Assembly: GCA_964023205.1 (NCBI GenBank)
Contig: OZ026834.1
Span: 46,505,909 to 46,569,908, forward strand
Direction of reading: 5' to 3'
Source of the DNA: Lutraria lutraria
Lineage: Eukaryota; Mollusca; Bivalvia; Venerida; Mactridae
DNA: 64,000 nt
In this document: piece by piece, positions 11,670 through 24,489 of the stretch
Numbering within the stretch: position 1 is the first letter of the stretch
Layout: each line of letters begins with the position of its first letter
Program-made: the position numbers and the translations under genes
Notes under the pieces: generated by a model
What the model saw: the letters and a program-made list of their open reading frames with translations, nothing else
The model's database searches: none
What the model was told of the DNA's origin: nothing

Positions 11670-12910
11670 TACATATTAAGAATACATGATAATTAATCAA
11701 ACTTAAATGCAATACACATAAACATCATATCAAGGTTTTTAGTATACGCCCAAGGTATACATACATTATACCGGAAAGTACATCATGCAATATAATGTGT
11801 ATCATACAAACCAACCAAAATATAATTCATACAATATATATAATATAAAACTAACAAAAGCACATCAAATAATTCGGTTAATATAATTATTACACAAAAA
11901 AAACAAGAAGGCAAAGGACAGCATAAAATATACAAAACACAAGTTTTAATAATGATAGTTAAATCGAATATCACATCAGTATAGATTACAATGAATTTAC
12001 ATTAGGTCCTAATTCAAACATTTTAAAACTCTCTTAAACGACTAAGCGTTTCTGATGCTTTTGATATTGCAATGGATTTATACATCTCTCAGTAACTTTT
12101 ATACATTCAGTTTAAAATTATCAGGGGAAAAATAAAAGTGTGAGTTTATGTTAATCGAGTGTGATGGTGTGCGTTTATGTCTGAAAGTGTGAATTAAACG
12201 CTGTGAATTGACAGGTAGTGAATATGTTGACGTTTCTTGTTATAAACCTAAGGTGTATTAACTATTTTGTTAAGAGTTTTGAACAAGTTACAGAATAGAG
12301 GTGAGAGGTGATGCTTGAAGAAAAATGTACCTCTAATGAACTAAAAGAACTTTACATTAATAAAAATAACCATATTAACGTCCCTCATCGTATTGTTGGC
12401 TATTGCTGTGGTTACCTATCTTGATAAATTACCGTTGGTAGATATGGTGATATGGTAACTTCATTTCGAGCGTTTTCAGAATGTTCTCACTTTTTCGATA
12501 AAGAAGGCCGAACACATACCTGTACGCAGACCCTCAACATAGATCCAATTTCGTATGGCCTAAATGACAACAGAGCTACAAGCTATCAGCTTATGGTACA
12601 GGAAGAAATACTAACAATTTCAGAGCAAGTTAGCGGATTACATTCATCCGAGTCGTTTCAAATATGAAAAAATATGACAATTAGTATGTTTGAGTCTGTG
12701 TCTTATTTCGGAGTTCATCCGCAATATGCTTCTTATGCAAAATAAAACACGTCACATTTATCAGGAAAGTCAGTTAAAGTGTTATTTTTACTACTCGGTC
12801 TTTGACTAGGAAGTTGTTGACTTCCATTTAATGAATCTGTACTGCTGGGTCCATGGTGTATGACATCGGAGACAAACATAATGTGGTTACATGGTGCATA
12901 TCTACACTGA
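11670..12910. other. G1-G2 intergenic stretch, no supported gene
   Basis: AT-rich to about 12060, including TA-rich runs near 11830-11850. A 71-residue plus frame (12452-12667) and the distal part of a minus frame (12733-13092) show no recognisable domain; the latter runs into the repeat arm that follows. Confidence 0.4.
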
Positions 12911-13455
12911 GTGTGTGGTAGCACTGTACGCAAAAAACCAACGGTGTTTACAAGAGGTAGGTGTCGTTTGTTTTTTGGTTCAAACTTTTTAAATACGACG
13001 TCCTCTACACAATAGTATACATCAAACGAAAGATCTTTAAAACGGCAATCGGCGGCTAATAATCGTTTTTTATCAAACCAAGCCGTTTTCACAAAATCAG
13101 TGTCTGAACATCACGTGTTGAGTTTTTTGAAAAACGAAGGGAGGAAACTGAACAAAACCGACTATTATTCCGTTAAAATGAATGAATCGACAAAAATACT
13201 TGTCCACGTGTATGGAGAATGTATATTCATTATTTCCTCATCAAAATCCCTTGTAGTAGACGTTTTAAAGCTTTTAAATTTTACATACTGTACGCCACTG
13301 TGCTAAGTGTAAACATTGTACTGTACGCAACGGAGAAAACAATTTCTGTACGCAACGGAGCAACAATTTTAGTCAAAAATCTGTACGCAACGGAGCAGTC
13401 AATGAATAACATGTTTCTGTGTGTTTAAAAGCGTGTATTCTATACATTGTTATAA
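12911..13455 (+). mobile_element. Solo arm of the 32281-34267 foldback element family
   Basis: From a TGTGTGGTAGCACTGTACGC start the block is co-linear with the left arm at 32281-32865, including the internal CTGTACGC(A/C)ACGGAG repeats near 13319-13400. It lacks a segment of about 25 bp (GATGGCGGACGG region) that both arms at 32-34 kb contain. No second, inverted arm is present nearby. Short frames on both strands (12733-13092, 13100-13306) lie in the repeat and are not credible host genes. Confidence 0.8.
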
Positions 13456-13828
13456 ATATTTCGTGAAATCAACCGTGTTACAATATTACCAAGATAAAAT
13501 AAAGGGATCCTATTTAAACCTTTTTAAGTTAGTATTTGTAATTTGTACTAAATTATTTGTTCCGAGAGTGTTACTAAAATAGACATATCAATGACAGATG
13601 ATATTGGTTTTTATTTATTACTGAGAAGTACATTAACTTCACGTCGTACGGTGAAAAATGCATACGTTTTTAATCGTTCGTTAAGCTGGATGTGAATTAT
13701 TTGAAACATCGGAGATGATGAGCACATTCTACATGCGTTATTTTTATTTGTTTGCCAGGTGTTATTCCGTGTTAATTAGTAAACTATTTGGTTGTGCAGT
13801 TTGTGTGGCAATTGAATGAAGACAGAAT

Positions 13829-16800
13829 ATGTTGCTGAAGTCCTGTATTGCGGAAGGTGGATTTAAAGGTTGCGTTGTAGTGATGTCAACATTCTTCATT
13901 CAGGTAATTAATATATAGTCGTCGTGTTTTTTATTGAAAAATATATTTATACGTGAATATCCTAATAGATCTTAAGATTAAAAAAAAAACATCTTGGACA
14001 CAAAAATATTAATTTCTAACGAATTTTACTAGACTGAATATAGGCAATTGTGTCAATCATATCTACACTACTAAACAATACGATTACTTTACATTTTCAT
14101 TTCAGGTGTTGACATTTGGAACATCACAGTCATTTGGAGTGTACACAGTTGAGCTTTTGACGGTATTCAAGTCAGGTGCAGCGGCTGTGGCTTTAGTTGG
14201 TTCGTTAAATATAAGCTTTTTCTTAGGAGCAGGTAAATATCACACTTATCTTGCCAAATTGTTTCATGATTAAAATTACATTAACCGGTTAACCAAGTCA
14301 GTTGTCATGAACAGAACAGAACAGAACATAATTTTATTTTACGTGTACAAACGTTTATAGTAATATGATACAGGAGAAAAATCATACACATATATACATC
14401 AAATCAAAATATATACCTACATGAATTTATATTTAGACAAATAACATGATATGAATCGTACATAATATAAAACATCAAAGGATAGTACGGTACATTTGTT
14501 TCGTCATGATTCTTTATCAGAACTAACGTCGTTGTCGCAGGTAACTGTAACTTCTTACTTTAATTAACGTCACGTTCTGAACCCAAGAATCACTAAGAAT
14601 ATATACAACGCCATGGGCTCAAAATTATGAGCTTATCGTAAACCTAAAGCTAGTTCCGTGGTTTAAACATATTTCAACAAGGTAATATTTCGGCATCTGG
14701 CGAATGGTTATACTGCATGTAACGTACATAATAATGTGAAGTATACGTGTACTATTTGAGGAAAATGAAAATATTATTCATTGTATGTTTTTTTTAAAAT
14801 TTTCATAGTTAGGGTTTATATCTTTCTGCCAAATTGATCTGGCCAGGCATTCAATTTTCATAATAAAGTTTCCTTTATTAATTTACCGATACCAATTTCT
14901 CATACTACATTTCAACACAGTGGTCTGTGGTCATTAAATACGAAGGCAATCCTAATTATACCATAATCGATCTGCTGACATACAGATGCCTGACAGTTTG
15001 TAAATACCGATGCAAAATGGAAATTGCAGATGATGATGCCCAAACATGTTGACGGTTAATGAAAACACATATAGCATTGAACTTACGATATAATAATAGT
15101 AACGTAACTTTTTCCAACGAAAATTGAATCAGACTACAATTGTTCACTGACTTAGAAATAAAAAAATCCGTTGGTCTGCAACTAAATATTTGATATTAAG
15201 AGGTGATCTTTGACCCCTTACTAATGATGGGTAAAATTTATAGTTCACAAGCAAATTGCGGGTGTGGTATGACTGACATCCCTTTGCATCCAACACATCT
15301 TTACACATACGTCTCATATTGCGAATTAGACGCCGAATCTTGTATAATTATGGAATATTGTCCCACTTTTCCACCAGTGGTGCACAAGCTGTACCTTGCT
15401 GATTCCAAAGGTGTTCTTTAGAACTTACGTCGGTCGAGAACGCCGGTCATGCATCATGTTGACGTTGATTGTGCAAGAAAGTCTGACGCCATTCTAGCAG
15501 AGTGTGCCCTCATTGAAACAGTGTGATATCACGTTATTTGATTTATTTTATTTGAATCGTAATTACCCGTACTCGGATACTCCCCCAAGCCCTAGTCTCA
15601 CCTTATATAAATTAAATCGTCGGCACAATAGACAGACTAAATTAAACCGATATAACAATATAGAGGTCTATAATAATAGAAATATTTTAATCTTTACGGA
15701 TATGGAAGCAACATGGGATTATTGTGGCGGTTGGGTATAGAGCTGAGACGAATAGTACTCGAGTAATCACGATTCAAATGGAAAAATCGAGTATGAATAC
15801 ACGTAATTGTCATTAATACGATTCGTGGATCACGATCTTGCTTAGATCGTAAGAATCTCCCTGAATATCTATCCAGATTGTTTAGAGATCTAACGGATCT
15901 TAAACCAGACATTAATGGCGGTATATTGTAAATCTTTAATTAAAAGGGGTAAAATAAATCTTAGCCATAGTTTATATTGATTTATATCATTATTCCTAAA
16001 GGAAAATTAAATTCAGCTGTCTCCAGAACTGCAATGTTGAAGTTTTAGATGGGTTTCTTGATAAAAAGATTCGTGATTAGATTTGGGAAACGTAAGTGCT
16101 GAATCGTGGATCGGATAGCCTCTTATCCCCCAACGATCAACAACTCTAGTTGGGTATGGAAGGGCCAAATATAGAACCCGCCAATTCAAGAACAAATTAA
16201 CAACGCCAGATTTTGCACTCGCAGAAATGAAGACGAATGCAGTATTGGTATTCTAAGAAATCCCGGCCCACACCATCATGCTATCCCCACAAACGTACAA
16301 TACTGGCTAACACTTCACGTCTTCCATAATGCACGTCTAAGCAAAATCGTGACACATCAGAGAAGAAAACAGCTTTTCACTATTTTTGTGTCATTATCAG
16401 ATGTTGACGGCACCCCTACACCCGAATACGTCGCCGTTCTGGTGTAAACATGTTAATCATGAACGCATCGTAGACTGTTATTCCGGCGTCTGTTAAGCGT
16501 CGATGTACGGTTAATCGACATATATGCTGCTGATTGAATATACCCTTGGACAGACTTTGTTGACATTTGAATAAGATCTCGCGGATGCGTAAGCGCTTTA
16601 AAGTAGCTGGAATATTAGCTAGTTTTGAAGATCAGCGTTGCCCGAAAGAGTAACAAAATGTTTGGGAAGGATTAGATTTTTACAGAAGCCCGACAATTTT
16701 GGCGGCGAACCGAGAAATGCAAGATGGCGCCCAAAATGGCTGCCATTTCAGTAATATAGAGAGAAAAATGAAAACGTCCTATAAAATAATTGCAAAACAT

Positions 16801-19800
16801 ATATTGTACTCATTTAATCATGTATGATTTTCAGAAGGTCAACTTCAAGGTCACAGACTATGTCAAAAGGTCAAATTTGTCACCACCAATTGGTTTCTAA
16901 TAAGCTAATAAATTACACAATTGTTGAAACGAAGCTTTGTTATTGCCTGTCATCAATATGAAGTAATAGTATTCCTTTGTTATCATAGGAACCATCAATA
17001 ATCTTTCAAACGTGGCCTCAATAAATGAAAAATATGATTGCCATTTTATTTATAATGAATGAACAACAAAACATTTATTAGTGAATACTTATCATCTTAT
17101 AGCCCATCATAGATTTCTTCGCTCGCCGCCTGTCGGGTTTAAGGTTAACTTCAAACATTCTCGAACATTTTATGACACACCTTTTTACTCTTTTGAGCCA
17201 CGTTATTCCTAAACTAGCCTAAACTAGCCTCTTCTGAATTTATTTCTTCTATAAAAAAGAAACTTTACATATTTTAGGTAAGGTTTCCATTGACGCAACT
17301 TTAGTTGACTGTGTATTCACCTAAAGGTCCCGTACATTGATAAAATTAGTGGTATAATATGCTGCAGTGGACTAGAGCCGACACAGTTCGTTCAAGAAAT
17401 TAACAGTTTATGCAAACAGTTGACCAAAAATGCAACAGTAAATACGCTCTTACTTGAATTCAAAGGGAGGTAATTTGAAACGCATCAATGTTTGACTCAA
17501 ACTGCATTCATTAGGGTTATCAAACTTGTTTTTCTTTAAAACAATACGTGTATTGATGTTTACAACATTCAAACAGGTCAACAGCCCATAATTTGAATAT
17601 CCATAATGCTGTTTTAAAGAAATCAGTTATTCCCCTTTCCGTTAGGTAATTCTGAGTTGTTTCCCTGGAATTCTTCAACGGGATGGACAATTAAATTGTC
17701 ACGATGTCTGTCCTTGGTTATTTCTTTAATGAGCATTGAAATATCAATACATGAATAATGTAAAGTTTCATTTTTTGCTGAGTATATATACGGCTGTCTT
17801 GCTGGAGAGACATCTCGCTCTGACGTCCTGGGCTCAGGCAGTCAGACACATGGTCGGTTTTATCGATCCTGTGAACTAATCGCATAATGATAGAGTGGGA
17901 ACAGTACCAGACATACCACAGCATGAAATGGCATCCCAATGGTTACCATGCCGACGGCATCCGTGGTCGAGTGGTTATGGTCGCTGACTTCATATCACTG
18001 TAACCTCTCACTGATAGAGGGTCGTGGGTTCGAGCCCAGCTACCAACCATGTCTCTTTATGTAAGAAAGTAAGCAGATGCTTACGGAGGATGGGATTCTA
18101 GTACTGGTTTTTCCCAAGAACGATGGTTAACTGAACTATCAGCATCATATGACTTTGACTGTTGAAAAGGGGCGTAAAACTCTGTTTTATAAACATACTT
18201 TACCATAAACGCGGCAGTCATCATGCTCATGTTTTACGCGAAGTTATGTAATTGAAAATGCATAGCATGATTTATACCTCGGTCAGAATGACTGTGAATA
18301 TGTATATTAATACATTACAATTATAGAAATGTGTAGCCATTTACATTGAACACGGGTACAAATTAAAGCAATACTGCTTGAGACTTTGTTGACGCATAAG
18401 TTAATCTGTCTGCACATGAGCATATTCACATTATAATATTTTAAATATCTGACAGAATTATCATGGATTTACAAAAGTATATTTCATCTAATTTTAGGTC
18501 CACTGGCAAGTCTCCTAATGAAAAGATATAACCATCGTCAAGTTACATTACTTGGAGCGGTTCTTGCAAATATAGGACTAGTTGTTATGCCATTTGCACC
18601 TAATCTAGAATTTTTATTTGTATTTTATGGAATCTTTAGTGGTAAGTATTTTATATATGTAAAGGGGATTAAATTGTATATCTGACAACATAGAACGTTA
18701 TCATTTTACTGCAAGTCTATTTAAATGTAAAAAATAGCATCAATGTAAGTTTCTCTTTTTTTCACGGAATGTTTAACATGGTACAAGATCTTTATTGAAA
18801 AAAGATCAGATGCCAAGATACACATATGATATCAGTTGCAGACTAAAGATATAGGTCATTGAAGCCCCCCAAAAGACTACATGATTTAATTATCTTTTTT
18901 TTGTATTATTGTATTTACTTTTTTTATTTTATGTCAACTTCAATATGACCAATACATTATTTCTTTGACAAAAACAATTGTAGTTTTTTATGGTAAACCT
19001 ATGGTACGTTTTATTCAAATATTGTTTCAGGCATTGGCTACTCCTTGTGTTGTGCTTCATCAATTGTACTGTGCTGTTTGCATTTTCCAAAACACCAAAG
19101 TTTAGCCACTGGAATAGCATCAGGCGGATCTGGAATCGGTTCTGCAATATTTCCTGTCATCATGCATCGTGTTATTCGTTATTACGGTTGGCGCGGATCC
19201 TTATTTATTATAACCGGACTGAATTTACATTTATTCGTGTTAGCGTTATTGTTGAGCCCAGTTCGAAAAGAGATCTTACGATCAGATGACAATGCTGTGC
19301 TTGAATCGTTATCTGGCGTGGGACAGTCAACACTTAAGAAAAAAATAAAAACGTATTTTCTTAGTATTTTTACTCTAGACTTTACAATATACTGGATTAG
19401 TGGCTTATGCTTGAATGCAGGATCGGCCATCTTTTTAATTTTCTATCCGGACTATTCGTTGAAAGCAGGTTTAAGTAAAGAACACGCATCAGTGTCATAC
19501 ACGATGGTAGGGGTTGGAACAGTTATAGGATGTGTACTTGGTGGAATACTAGGTGATGTAAAATGTATCAACAGAATAGTGTTATATTTAATGGCAAATG
19601 TTGCTGCTGGCTTGATAACGTTCGTTATACCACTGGAAATTACGCATACACTGCATGGTTTTATTATTGTTTGCACAGTGTATGGAATATCATTTGGAAT
19701 AATTCTTAGTTTAATAGTAGTAGTAACATCAGATTTACTTGGACTGAAAACCCTGGGTGATGGAGTTGGCTATCTTATGTTGTCGAGTGGAATTGGAGCA

Positions 19801-20332
19801 TTAGGTGGACCACCGCTCGCTGGTAGGAACTTTCTCATGTACAGAATTACATTAAACAAGATAAATTATTCACTCATAATCATTCTGTTAAGTATCCAGT
19901 TGGACACAACATTAAAAACCTCTCAGTATAGTTTTCTCTTTTATTTACGTTTCGGCTTCCGTTTGTACCAAAACATGACTAACATCAAATTCATTTAGCA
20001 TATTATCATGTCCCGAACAGCGCCCATACTTTATACATTTTATATCCTTCAATATTTTAATTTCTGTTACTAGTTAAGTATTACGAAACATGTCGGAGTA
20101 TCTTTTGTAAATACGTATGTATAAGCTCTGAAAAAGTTGTCTGCATTTTATAGGTTTACTCATAGATATTTATGAAGATCTGGACACAGCCATGTATCTA
20201 TCTGGAGCGATTATGATAATTTGTGGTGTTATCATGATAATTGTAGTTGCAAGAAGAAACGTTTGTGCGAGAATCGGACAAACATCAATTCTTCCGACTG
20301 GACCACTTGAAATAAACACGATTACTTCTTAA
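13829..20332 (+). CDS. SLC16-like monocarboxylate-transporter-like protein G2 (438 aa, 5 exons)
   Basis: Exons 13829-13903, 14106-14232, 18498-18641, 19031-19822 and 20154-20332 join in frame (phases 0,1,1,1) into 438 residues. Helix 1 reads AEGGFKGC, without the usual tryptophans. The helix-5 signature is HFPKHQSLATGIASGGSG (residues about 133-150); the following loop carries SPVRKEILRSDDN; exon 5 gives the last helix and a tail ending NTITS. The sequence tracks G1 and G3 closely through exon 4, so these three form one subgroup. An in-frame TGA lies 12 nt upstream of the ATG. Intron 2 is swollen to 4.3 kb by a LINE tail, a dead Tc1-like transposase and a SINE-like repeat. Function: membrane transport, substrate unknown. 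The exon 4 frame reads on past its donor in the genomic sequence, but the GT and the downstream exon 5 match the paralogs. Confidence 0.9.
14305..14490 (-). mobile_element. LINE 3'-end fragment with AACAG microsatellite tail
   Basis: An AACAGAACAGAACAGAACAT run is followed by a block similar to 2250-2330 (TTTTATTTT...CGTGTAC). On the minus strand this reads as a 3' UTR ending in a short tandem tail, typical of degraded non-LTR elements. It sits in G2 intron 2. Confidence 0.4.
15250..16640 (-). pseudogene. Decayed Tc1-like DDE transposase in G2 intron 2
   Basis: Read on the minus strand, fragments of a Tc1/mariner-superfamily transposase appear in the correct order in different frames. First, an HTH-like block, RLTVHRRLTDAGITVY (about 16550-16470). 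Then FFSDVSRFCLD (about 16370-16330), matching the family's FSDESRF box around the first catalytic Asp with Glu changed to Val. Then MMVWAGIS (about 16290-16255). After an unmatched segment come a C-terminal EHLWNQ block and an IRRLIRNMRRMC block (about 15430-15290). Several frameshifts and stops break it, so it cannot be functional. The stretch at about 15550-15950 between the blocks may be a later insertion. It shares intron 2 with G2 exons on the opposite strand. Confidence 0.7.
17953..18180 (+). mobile_element. tRNA-headed SINE-like repeat in G2 intron 2
   Basis: A box-A-like TGGTCGAGTGG and box-B GGGTTCGAGCCC (18025-18036) form a tRNA-like head. The body ends with TTTGACTGTTGAAAAGG and GGCGTAAAAC. 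The same style of tail (CTGAAATATTGTTGAAAAAG) ends the repeat at 49170-49395. The head does not fold into a standard tRNA with matching acceptor strands. Confidence 0.6.
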
Positions 20333-20382
20333 TTCACTACTTATGTATGCTGTTTTGAATTGTATGTTGTTTTTTGTTATAA

Positions 20383-20388
20383 AATAAA
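20383..20388 (+). terminator. Likely poly(A) signal of G2
   Basis: AATAAA 51 bp after the G2 stop codon, in T- and AT-rich sequence. Confidence 0.6.
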
Positions 20389-20639
20389 ATTGTTGAATAT
20401 TGTTGCAAAAGATATTGTTTAAATATTCTTTGTCTTTAATAACGCTAAGCGTGTTTTGAAAAAGCAAACGAAGACGGCTTAAATTACATTCTCATTTCGT
20501 GAGAACGATGTTCGGCACATCACAAAATACGATTCTTACATGATTATGAGAATCTCTAACGCATAGTTACAAGTATATTATTCACTCATTTCATGATACA
20601 TGAATAAATGAGGTAAACAATTAACATTTTAGTTGAGGC

Positions 20640-22174
20640 TCGTTGACATTGTTAGGAAATAGTCATACAAACATGCAGAAAATGAACATAAACAGATAAA
20701 GAAGTATAAAAACATAATACGATAGTTGAGTGCATTGGATTGAGATTCTTTACACGAAAAGAGAAAACGATGATGTCCAATATGGACACCGGAGAGTCAC
20801 AAAAAAGATAAAACAAACGAAAAGAGGTTTATTTAAATTAGTGGACAGTTTTCAAAATTATTGTAATGAACTTACATAACTTCACATATTCAGCTTTAGA
20901 CGCGTTGTTGAAGAGTTGAGTTAATTTAAATGTACTTGGGTTTCTACAATAATAAGATTTTAAAAGCTGCTTTCATTGATCAATAAAAAGGTTACAATCA
21001 AATAAATAATGATATTTATCACCTAATTTCGAACAGTTTATGCAGAGACGTTCATTTAATGGAGTTTTATTCCAATTACTCGTTTCAATTGGGAGTTTAT
21101 GATTTCTTGTTCTAAATTTTATAATAAAGGATAGTAAATTTATTGGGGTGTTTGATAAGTAATTTTCATAGCTAAACGAAGTTTTGACAATTTTTTAAAA
21201 TGTATTATTTTTAGATTTTTCCATGGTAGAAAACCAGTCATTGATATATAAATCTTTAAGTTTTTGTTTAATACTAAGTTTAAGCCATTTTGGATTCAGC
21301 ACGTTCTGATTTTGCCAAATATCAGCGAAACCACATTTAATCAATATTGATTTAATCTTATGAAACCATGGAAAATGTTTTTTGTTGGTATTATCACCTG
21401 CGTCATTGAATGATTTGTGCAGAATAAAATAGATAATAGAAGATAATTTTGATGGGACTGAATTGTCACCGTTTAATATTCGTATCCAGAATGAGATCAT
21501 TTTTTCTTCAATATCGAGTGACAATGATGCAATACCAGTTTCACCGTAAACCATATAGTTTGGAGTAGATCGTTTTAGTTTAAGTACGTATTTCAGAAAT
21601 TTAAGTTGGACATTTTGAATTACTTTATTATTACTAAATCTCCAGATATCAGCTCCGTATAAAAGGATAGGTTTTATTGTTTTATCGAAAAGATCTAATT
21701 GTAAATCAGGAGGTAAGTGTAAGCGATTTGAATTTCGAATAAGGCTGTACATAGCTCTGGTGGCTAGATTTGCGATGTGAGTTTTACAAAATGTAAAAGC
21801 ACCATTTTTACTAAAATGTACACCTAAGTATTTATACTCATTTACAATTTCTAAGCAATCATTCTTGTAATTAAATCGGTAATCTGACTGTTTACATTTT
21901 GAAAAGACAATTATTTTAGATTTTGAGCGTTGACAGGTAATCTCCACTGGTCACAATATTTAGCTTATATATCTAAAGCTGTTTGTAGTCCTAGCTCCGT
22001 TTCCGACAAAATTACTGTATCATCAGCGTAAAGTAAAATCAATATTTTTAAGTATTGAACTAATTGCATATCATACCTATGATCGGGAATACGACTACTA
22101 CGCTCCTCTTTTGTCTCACTTATCAATTTCAAAACAAGGCTAACATCATAATAATCTAGATAACAAGTGTCCAT
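20640..22174 (-). pseudogene. 5'-truncated LINE (non-LTR) reverse-transcriptase remnant
   Basis: On the minus strand a frame at 22174-21965 contains LLYADDTVILS, the catalytic YADD box of reverse transcriptases. In another frame, 21947-21195 continues with the post-catalytic region (EYKYLGVHFSKNGAF, then ILLYGADIW), as in CR1/jockey-type LINEs. Below 21195 a further broken frame reads to a C-x2-C...KYHYLFDC tail near 21010. Everything N-terminal to the YADD box (fingers, endonuclease) is missing, as expected from 5' truncation during target-primed integration. At least one frameshift and one stop separate the parts, so it is dead. The 3' UTR probably runs toward 20640. The clade is uncertain. 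Confidence 0.85.
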
Positions 22175-22379
22175 AGTACTCTTTCTACATGTGTGAAAAT
22201 TATGTACACCGATAATTCCTTTGATCTGATAATGAGATTAAGTTGGTAACATGTGAAGTTATTTAGCTTGATCACGTGTGATTATTAATGTCTCTCATTC
22301 GCATCCCTAATGCCCCTTCTAAAAAAACATGTGTGACAAACATGTGCGTACATTGATACACGTAAATATTTATTGCATC

Positions 22380-22650
22380 GAGTGATGAACCAAATTAATT
22401 TATTTAATAAATTGATAAATTTCCTATAAGATTTTTATAATCGTAAAACTCATTGATTGTAATGAATAATGACTATACGAGTATGTAAAACATGTAAATG
22501 AATTGATACTCGAGCAACTGACATTATTTCGACCGTTTCAAATGGGATAATGATGCTGAATATATTCAATGACCGACATCAATTATATTGCCAGATAATG
22601 GTATACAATATATTCAAGCGTACGTCAAGTGCACATGCTTGATATGATAA
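22380..22650 (+). repeat. Duplicate of the 25190-25440 segment
   Basis: About 250 bp (e.g. TGATACTCGAGC..., CAAATGGGATAATGATGCTG, CAATGACCGACATCAATTAT, TCAAGCGTACGTCAAGTGCA) recurs almost unchanged at 25190-25440 and, diverged, at 44290-44440 in G4 intron 1. It is a relic of the local duplications that made the G4 pseudogene. Confidence 0.8.
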
Positions 22651-23960
22651 ATAATCTTTTTATACGATTTGTCGCTTAGAAAAGCACATTATAATTGATT
22701 CCTTGACAATCAGTAGCGCCATGTGACGCACATGTCGTTTGAAAAGTTTGTGTTTATCTAAAACGCTGAATAAAACAGCCAAAATGGTGCATGGTGCGCC
22801 GAATAACGTTCAAACAAGACTTAAGGCCCTAGATCGCTCACCTGGGAACAAAGACATTATAATTAATGACCAGGTAATACAGTTTTCATCTGATACGGCA
22901 TCTATATACATGATTGTATATTTTTGCCCGGACAGAAGGACGGACAATTCAGCGACTATATACTCAACTTTCAAGACACATAACAGTATATAACTAAAAC
23001 ATAGTATCTAAGGCAGTTTTCATATAGTTGTTCTATCACAAAAAATTGTCTATTCTTTCAACGTGTTCAGAGACAAACACAATGATAGTCGCGCCTCATT
23101 TGGCCGACGGTATTATATCCACTTTGTAAAATGTATGTTCGTATATCACAGATAATAGACAATTTTTGGTTTAAAAAGTAAAAATGGTGCGGTAAGAAAT
23201 GTATGCCGACTGTGTTAATCGTTATCATATCTAACGTTCTAACTGTATTCAAGGTTCGCAACTTTTACATTAAACTGTGCTTGACGTTCTCAAAAATACG
23301 AGGGAATGCCGACTTTATGCATCAATATCTCTGCGGAAAATGGGAATGGAAAGCTGGGGTTCCGCTTATTGAGGAAATAGATTGGAGTAAATGATGTTGT
23401 CTTTAAAAAGGTTCACTTTTGTGAAAAAATGCATTTATGGATATGGATTTATCAAATGACGCGTTTTCTTTAAAAATAGCAGACATTTCTAGCAATTTCA
23501 CGTTGAAAAATGCAGTTTTCCTCACAATTTCTAGTATCTGTTCCTTTTTCAATAGCGAATTAATGTACACGATTGGTTTTGTTCGAATCCTTCAAGATAA
23601 ATATAAATTAAGCCGATACTTATTTTCCGTTCGAAACTGTAAAACTTATCGGCAACTGTGTTCGCCTGACAACTGTGTTTGGCTCTTCGGGTATACGATG
23701 TGAAAGGGCAAACACAGTTTGAAGATGAAAGGTGCTGCAAACAACCTGCGAAATTGAAATCGGCACTTGAGCAGAATTTTAGCGACTTGTTAGCAGAGAG
23801 CCAATGTTCATTGGTCGCACTAAACATAATTGAGTGTTTTATCATTAATTCACCAGATTCAGACGGAAAGTCTACACTTGTGCTAAGTCAGTCCGAGATG
23901 GGTTATACCTCGGTTTTAACACGTAAGGTATCGACAAATCGCATCGTTTTACTACGTATA
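22651..23960. other. Stretch without a supported gene
   Basis: Several overlapping frames of 60-98 residues occur on both strands (22739-22993, 23437-23703, 23679-23975). None has a recognisable domain, and they overlap in conflicting frames. Near 22815-22875, a GGCCCTAGATCGCTCACCTG...AATGACCAGGTAATA stretch matches the dispersed repeat at 50178-50260. Confidence 0.4.
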
Positions 23961-24489
23961 TTACTCAAAATTTGACAAGGATCACTTTTTGTTATGTATG
24001 GCATTATCATCGATTTTGGATTAAATATATAAGAAAAGAACACGTCTTGGATATGCTGCAGAGAGCGATGCCTGAACGTCCTACAGTCCAGCCAACAACC
24101 ACCAGACAGCTCAGAGAGGCACTTCCGGAAGAATGGGCTCGAATCCCACAATTTAACATTCTACGGCTCATTAGAAGCATGAGGAGTCGATGTCAGGTTG
24201 TTTTTGACGCACGAGGACATCAGTATCGATACTAAACACAAAAGTTAGCACTTTTTGTGCATTTTCCTCTAAGTTTCTATTCCCATACATACCCATAGAA
24301 TGTCTAATTTTAACCCTGTCCTCATTTCGACGCTCGTTATGCTCGAATGATTTAATGTATGGATTACATGTTGCACTCATGATATGCAGGTATCTTTGAA
24401 AATAAAAAAATCATATTTTATGTATGTAATAAAAAATCGACGATAATGCCATACAGAACAAAAAGTGATCCTTATCAAATTTTGAGTAG
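23961..24489 (+). mobile_element. 529-bp Tc1-like deletion derivative
   Basis: Near-perfect terminal inverted repeats of about 55 bp: TTACTCAAAATTTGACAAGG at the left and CTACTCAAAATTTGATAAGG in complement at the right, each continuing ATCACTTTTTGT. Both are bordered by a TA dinucleotide, the Tc1/mariner target duplication. Only the 3' end of a transposase gene survives between them, so the element is an internal-deletion product rather than a classic MITE. Confidence 0.85.
24037..24235 (+). pseudogene. C-terminal fragment of a Tc1-like transposase
   Basis: An open frame reads EHVLDMLQRAMPERP, then LPEEWARIPQ, LIRSMRSRCQ and a final ARGHQYRY stop. This is the canonical C-terminus of Tc1-like transposases (an EHVWD box around the last catalytic acidic residue, then EEW.RIP and I..LI.SMRRRC..V...RG). 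The DNA-binding part and first two catalytic Asp residues are absent; the frame begins right at the left TIR. It is cleaner than the transposase relic in G2 intron 2 and so probably younger. Confidence 0.8.

Noticed and set aside
12733..13306. Protein-coding gene from the 119-residue minus frame and overlapping plus frames
   Set aside because: The frames lie in a mobile-element arm shared with 32281-34267, conflict in strand, and break at different points in each copy. No domain is recognised.
15694..15912. N-terminal HTH of a Tc1-like transposase (QDR...IVLM-like stretch)
   Set aside because: It lies downstream of the FSDxSRF and VWAGIS blocks on the same strand, the wrong order for an N-terminus, and the similarity is only a few residues.
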